DNA of 64,000 nucleotides from Baylisascaris procyonis (lineage: Eukaryota > Nematoda > Chromadorea > Rhabditida > Ascarididae): assembly GCA_037389465.1 (NCBI GenBank), contig JAZARR010000059.1, positions 4,549,001-4,613,000 of the forward strand. The letters run 5' to 3'. Of the stretch, positions 60,601 through 64,000 are shown piece by piece; positions within the stretch are counted from its first letter, which is position 1; every line of letters begins with the position of its first letter. The notes below the pieces were generated by a model. It was not told the DNA's origin. It was given only the letters and a program-made list of their open reading frames with translations, and searched no databases. The position numbers and the translations under genes were made by a program.

Positions 60601-61522
60601 TCGATATAAAGTTCGATTAGTTAAGTGCAAATTTCTAAAATCGAGTCCAGTTGTTTTTCTTTTTTTTTTTTTTTTTTTTGTAATCACTTATAATTGCTTA
60701 TGAGTTTGTTACTCCTTGTAATGAATTTGCATTTTTTTTTTCAAAAATAGCCACCTGTTTTCATTTTTCTTTTGAATAAATCAATGATAAAAAGTGACTG
60801 AGATAATTTCAGTTGTGAAATCGAACGAACCCCGTGAAGCGAGTTATAGATTGAGGTGTGAATCGGAAAATTGCCTTATGATCGACTCTCTTTGGCGTCC
60901 GTTTGTAAATCCGTGGACATCCGAAATGCAGTTTATCAACATCATGCATTCTGCGAGGTATTTTACAAAGTAAATTCCTTGACAGTACCACATTTTCGAA
61001 ATTTCCGCACTCCCTCGCCCCCAGTATTTCTGATTCTTTTCCTTTGTTATTTCGGAGTGAATGATTCAAATAACTTAAATTGTTATTGACAGTTGCATTA
61101 CTGACAGATTTCACTTTTTTGAGACTATTCAACGAAAACTCGGCTAGAAGAAATTTTTGTGAACTCAGTAAAACGGCAGAGAAAAAAGTCTTTAAATTTC
61201 TTAGTCGATGAGAAAATTATTCTGTTTTTTTAGAACATTTGCTGAAGAATTTGTTTGCAGTGCCCTCCGAAATGATGAGGAGCTGAGTGCAGCACAAAGT
61301 ACACTTAAGCAATTATTATCTGGCAAGCGTGGTACAGGTTTCTATTTTATTTTCTATTATATTGACGCTTCTTGCAAAGTAATTGCTTTTGAACCGTCGC
61401 GGAGCACTACATTGCCGAGCATGTAAATATGCTTTTGATTTGTTGCTGTTTATGCAATTGATTTTTGCACGTAGATTTCAGAAAAAGTGAATAGTGAAGA
61501 GATGATGGTTCGAGTGAAATAA
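54400..61522 (+). CDS. BMAL/CYCLE-like bHLH-PAS transcription factor (5' exon missing)
   Basis: Thirteen exons: 54400-54637, 55093-55175, 56262-56371, 56972-57066, 58109-58214, 58456-58490, 58897-58922, 59809-59893, 59962-60025, 60194-60300, 60813-60957, 61234-61337 and 61482-61522 (TAA). All phases agree: 1239 bases, 412 residues plus stop. Residues about 33-80 are the bHLH (NHSEIEKRRRDRMNELI; RKLDKLSVLRLTLQHI), with the E-box-contacting His, Glu and Arg in place. PAS-A runs from LPELLFLLEKCIDSFIVV through LYASESI to WFDLLHPDDM; the RSFVCRMK motif follows. PAS-B includes ILGYLPHRLLGTSYYD, then FVNPWTSEMQFI. EKRRRD and RKLDKL are the BMAL/CYCLE forms; ARNT has ERRRRN and RKPDKL. In animals BMAL/CYCLE pairs with CLOCK on E-boxes in the nucleus. 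The protein ends about 50 residues after PAS-B, with no long transactivation tail. The first Met in exon 1 lies inside helix 1, so at least one upstream exon exists. Confidence 0.93.
55093..55175 (+). CDS. bHLH-PAS exon 2: bHLH to PAS-A linker
   Basis: TTTTAAG acceptor. Reads STGDRELDYSGCAKHLPLP then ELLFLLEK, matching the start of PAS-A (SDDELKHLIL in BMAL1). Donor GTTGGA, phase 0. Another frame is open but lacks this similarity. Confidence 0.85.
56262..56371 (+). CDS. bHLH-PAS exon 3: PAS-A core
   Basis: TTTTAG acceptor. CIDSFIVVTDLDSGNILYAS then ESIAESTSVTADE aligns with the [20 protein letters not shown] segment of BMAL1. Donor GTGCGT, phase 2. Confidence 0.93.
56972..57066 (+). CDS. bHLH-PAS exon 4: PAS-A helix/strand end
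   Basis: CTTCAG acceptor. RNWFDLLHPDDMQAFKSEM carries the conserved FD(Y/L)LHPxD motif. Donor GTGCCA, phase 1. Confidence 0.93.
58109..58214 (+). CDS. bHLH-PAS exon 5: PAS-A end, FxCRMK motif
   Basis: CTTTCAG acceptor. SDSVSSSTGHFSQRADF, then LKRSFVCRMKLSSE; the RSF(F/V)CRMK motif is characteristic of BMAL/CYCLE/ARNT proteins. Donor GTAAGT, phase 2. Confidence 0.9.
58456..58490 (+). CDS. bHLH-PAS exon 6 (35 bases)
   Basis: TCATTTAG acceptor, GTACAG donor. ASTYLKRYFMS corresponds to the HSTGYLKSWPP segment of BMAL1. A micro-exon supported by phase and by this motif. A longer open frame continuing downstream is rejected as intron. Confidence 0.75.
58897..58922 (+). CDS. bHLH-PAS exon 7 (26 bases)
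   Basis: ACTTCAG acceptor, GTAAGT donor. Encodes GAAQQQIPI in the variable PAS-A/PAS-B linker. Supported by splice sites and phase only. Confidence 0.6.
59809..59893 (+). CDS. bHLH-PAS exon 8: entry strand before PAS-B
   Basis: CCGACAG acceptor. CFKKNLCERRRSFMDICLC then LSIGYISIV resembles the SCLVAIGRL strand of BMAL1. Donor GTTGAT after TTGTAG, phase 1. A plus-strand frame starting at 59708 covers the same bases in another frame and is rejected. Confidence 0.72.
59962..60025 (+). CDS. bHLH-PAS exon 9: start of PAS-B
   Basis: TTTTCAG acceptor. AGERFQMKISVNGRITHCDP matches the VSRHAIDGKFVFVDQR strand pair of BMAL1 PAS-B. Donor GTAAGC, phase 2. Confidence 0.88.
60194..60300 (+). CDS. bHLH-PAS exon 10: PAS-B core
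   Basis: ATTTCAG acceptor. LSAILGYLPHRLLGTSYYD then VYEGDLLDVSHHHQQ aligns directly with ILAYLPQELLGTSCYEY of BMAL1. Donor GTAATA, phase 1. The strongest single match of the gene. Confidence 0.96.
60546..60680. repeat. Two long poly(T) runs in an intron
   Basis: About 20 T at 60546-60565 and about 22 T at 60658-60680, inside the intron between exons 10 and 11 of the bHLH-PAS gene. Simple sequence. Confidence 0.9.
60813..60957 (+). CDS. bHLH-PAS exon 11: PAS-B end
   Basis: ATTTCAG acceptor. SNEPREASYRLRCESEN then WRPFVNPWTSEMQFINIM matches BMAL1 (SFMNPWTKEVEYIV). Donor GTATTT, phase 2. Confidence 0.95.
61234..61337 (+). CDS. bHLH-PAS exon 12: post-PAS helix
   Basis: TTTTTTAG acceptor. TFAEEFVCSALRNDEELS then QSTLKQLLSGKRG, a helical stretch not conserved in BMAL1. 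Donor GTTTCT, phase 1. Read-through would add about 30 residues ending TTLPSM, a possible alternative end. Confidence 0.82.
61482..61522 (+). CDS. bHLH-PAS exon 13: C-terminus
   Basis: GATTTCAG acceptor, phase 1. EKVNSEEMMVRVK then TAA. An AATAAA at about 61984 could be its poly(A) signal. It is supported by splice site and phase only; another candidate acceptor at about 61758 would give a different tail. Confidence 0.6.
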
Positions 61523-64000
61523 TATCACCCAAATTGGAGAAGAATTAGAAAGATTACGTTGATGAACGATACTATGAAAGTTTTTTCGCTTTTGTTCAGA
61601 GCGAAAATTTTCTTCACTCTCACTTAATTCATATGAGTGTTCAAAAGGTTGCCTTTTACCAACCGAGAACTAAGATGATGCATTTCATGATTTAAAATAT
61701 TGTTGTTTTGATAAGAAGATTTCGCGATTATCGCCTTTTCTTTGTAGCTCTGTTCCTTCCCATCCTAGCCAGAATATGAAAGTGACTAATGCAGTAATTC
61801 CAGTAGGTGTGGTTCATACTTTTCAGTTCGAGATTCGCATTAGAAAAGTGGACTTAAATAAGATGGGATTTTGTATATATATCTAAGTTCAGCAGAGAAA
61901 TTACGCAGCTATTGGTTTCGAAAGCAACATATTATCAGAGACGTCGCTGAGCCATTTCAATCAACCATAATCCAATAATCCAGGAATAAATTATTGACTT
62001 ATTTGAGCTATTCAGAACGGCTGAGCTTCTGTCACAGAACAGTCATGTGTTACTTAGCATGGGACGGATGAAGTAGCAAATCCAGAGTTGTTGAGATCGC
62101 TTCCAATTTTGTGTGTGGATTTTCGGTCAAGAAAATACCACTTACGATGCTTATCGAAAACAACCACTGAATGAAGCTTTTCTTGAATGGGTTCATATGG
62201 CCACTGAACATAAAAGCTGGAACTTTCGTACGCGCGTATGACAAATTTAGTGTTTTCATAGAGTGAAGCCGTGAAACAGGATTCAAACTTTCTGGGATGC
62301 ATGATTTTATGTTTGGTGCTTGAGGCTTCATTAGTTCATGTTGTCATGAATTCGTGATGGGTGATTCAAGTAAAACTCCAAATAATCAACGAACGCTGAA
62401 TATTTTAATCCACTGAATATTTTCTGCTGTATAAACTGCAAAAACTTTCTAATAAAAAGATTTAAATTAAAACAAGAATCGATTTTTTTCATTTCCTGTA
62501 ACTGTATTTTCCTCGAAAAACATCGCTTCCATCATGTCACAGGCGCAGTCGTTTATTTTACTATTCGTTTGTAATCGACCTATCATATTTTGCTTATCAC
62601 ATATCTATGTATTTCTTTCAGTTTTCATATTCAACAAAAACAGCGCATTCTTTAGAGCGTAAATTCAATCCGTTCCGTTGCATATCATAAGGGAGCTAGC
62701 TGCATGAGGCATTATCGGGTATGGTGAATATGAAAGGGGATTTAGCTCGACGCTGCAGCATCAAATTGTTTCGAATGATCTATACACCACGCAATTCCTC
62801 TATCAAAGACCGCCACACTGCAATTTGCCGTAGTTTTACATCTGATAAATGCATTCTGCAGGCCAAGTTGAGAAAACCGCTTGAAGTTTCGCAGGACAAT
62901 TTGAGAAATTTCCATTTTTATTGTGAAAATGCACAAGCTTTTTCTTCTTTCCACAGTGACAGAGTGCCTATCAGGCACGATGTACTTTATAATACATCCT
63001 CTATGTGCGGGGATCTGAGGTTTTAAGCGAAATATCCATTCTATCGTTTAAGTCGTTTGGTAAAGGTTGAAAGTAAGCAGAATTTCTCTGAGTTTATTGT
63101 GGGATTTGTAGTTGGGCTTTTTCAAAGTGCGAGTTTCTATGGTGTAAATGGTTTCGTGGGACTGTTTAAAATATATAGTGCGGTTCCGATAATTGTATAG
63201 CATATCGTGGATAATCGGTTCGTGAAAGTTCCCAGTGATCGTGGCGATGAAAGAGTGATGATGATTCGTTGTTTCTCAGTATGGTCCCACTCCACTTCGG
63301 CTTCGATGCTGCTGATAATTTTAATCATTGATGAATTGATTGACAATGACGATTTTATTCATTCTAATAACGCAATTGTTTATGGAGCAGCGCTGCGGAC
63401 ATGTTTTATCCGTTCATCTCGCTGATACATTTTTTTCTTCAATAAACAATTTTAGTTTTTGAACCAACCATTCACCATATCCTCAAATGCCAGAAATTCC
63501 CTAATGATATCGGAAAGGAACTTAGATTATTGGAAAAAATGCTAGAAAGTGATAGTTTCTAACAAGTCTCGTTGGTTTTCATTCGAAAAAATACACATAA
63601 TCACTTATATTGCGCCTGGCCGCTCTACAAGCATAGCGGCTCAAGTAATGCGTTCGTGTTTGAGATCCCATAAATTCATCGCTTCGTGCACGTGATATCT
63701 TCTATTTACGATTTGCGACATTGTGGACTTTTCGCCTGTTTCATTTTTTGTTAATTTTGTACGCGTCCCAAACTTCATAGATTTCGAGTGCAGTTAAGAT
63801 TTTCCAGGATCGAAGCAGTCCTCATCAATTCATTGTATAATTAATCAATGAAGTCGTAAACGTGAAGCACACAAGTAGGATTGCTTGAACTAGTACAGTT
63901 ATTTTTGCAGCATTGCCAGCAAAAGTCTCCACTGTTATAATTATTTTTTTTTTTTTGCAGTAGATGGCAAAAAACAGAAATATGCAACTAGTGCTCTTTA
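61523..64000. other. Downstream region without a recognised gene
   Basis: It should hold the 3' UTR of the bHLH-PAS gene (AATAAA near 61984). Frames at 62721-63026 and 63207-63425 on the plus strand lack convincing exon borders. A tRNA-like stretch near 63615 was considered and rejected. Confidence 0.4.

Noticed and set aside
63611..63675. tRNA-like sequence with A-box- and B-box-like motifs
   Set aside because: No consistent acceptor stem or anticodon arm could be folded by eye; at best a degraded tRNA-derived fragment.
1..64000. Viral genomes, CRISPR arrays, operons, rRNA genes and toxin genes
   Set aside because: No supporting sequence seen. Gene structure is intron-rich and nuclear.

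Overview
The window looks like nuclear DNA of a nematode. It is AT-rich (roughly 60 percent by eye), has no long open frames, and its genes are split into many short exons bounded by the nematode-style acceptor TTTTCAG or TTTGCAG and donors such as GTAAGT, GTGAGT and GTTTG. Two genes identify clearly by protein similarity: an innexin very like C. elegans INX-3, and a BMAL/CYCLE-type bHLH-PAS factor. A strongylid or other rhabditine worm is my guess; the sequence alone does not fix the species. There is no rRNA, CRISPR array, bacterial operon or confident tRNA.

Layout. (1) About 2.7-22.8 kb, plus strand: up to seventeen small exons whose reading phases can be joined into one docking/adaptor-like protein. 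It carries two pYVN(I/V) motifs, a PPLPPK motif and a terminal TVYTQI motif. The part from 12.0 to 22.8 kb is the firmer half. (2) About 23.1-23.5 kb: two weak plus-strand exons. At 23.55-23.94 kb, minus strand, lies the 3' end of an unidentified gene. (3) 24-27.6 kb: no confident gene; GC-rich repeat-like DNA, including a possible LTR end. (4) 33.7-27.7 kb, minus strand: eleven phase-consistent exons for an unrecognised, largely helical protein of about 522 residues. (5) 43.9-35.8 kb, minus strand: a complete eight-exon innexin of 429 residues. (6) 45.4-47.3 kb, plus strand: the 3' end of a small charged protein, its stop codon inside a 28-bp tandem duplication. (7) 50.7-51.4 kb: two isolated plus-strand exons. 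(8) 53.2-52.0 kb, minus strand: the last two exons of an unrecognised gene. (9) 54.4-61.5 kb, plus strand: thirteen exons of a BMAL/CYCLE-like clock-type transcription factor with bHLH, PAS-A and PAS-B, ending about 50 residues after PAS-B. (10) 61.6-64 kb: no gene recognised.

Method and limits. Exons were called by eye from an acceptor, an open frame, a donor and agreement of splice phase between neighbours. For the innexin and the bHLH-PAS gene, protein similarity to known families backs every major exon. For the other genes only splice logic and plausible protein composition support the models, so individual boundaries may be wrong. No functional link between the genes is implied by their order; they look like unrelated neighbours on a chromosome.
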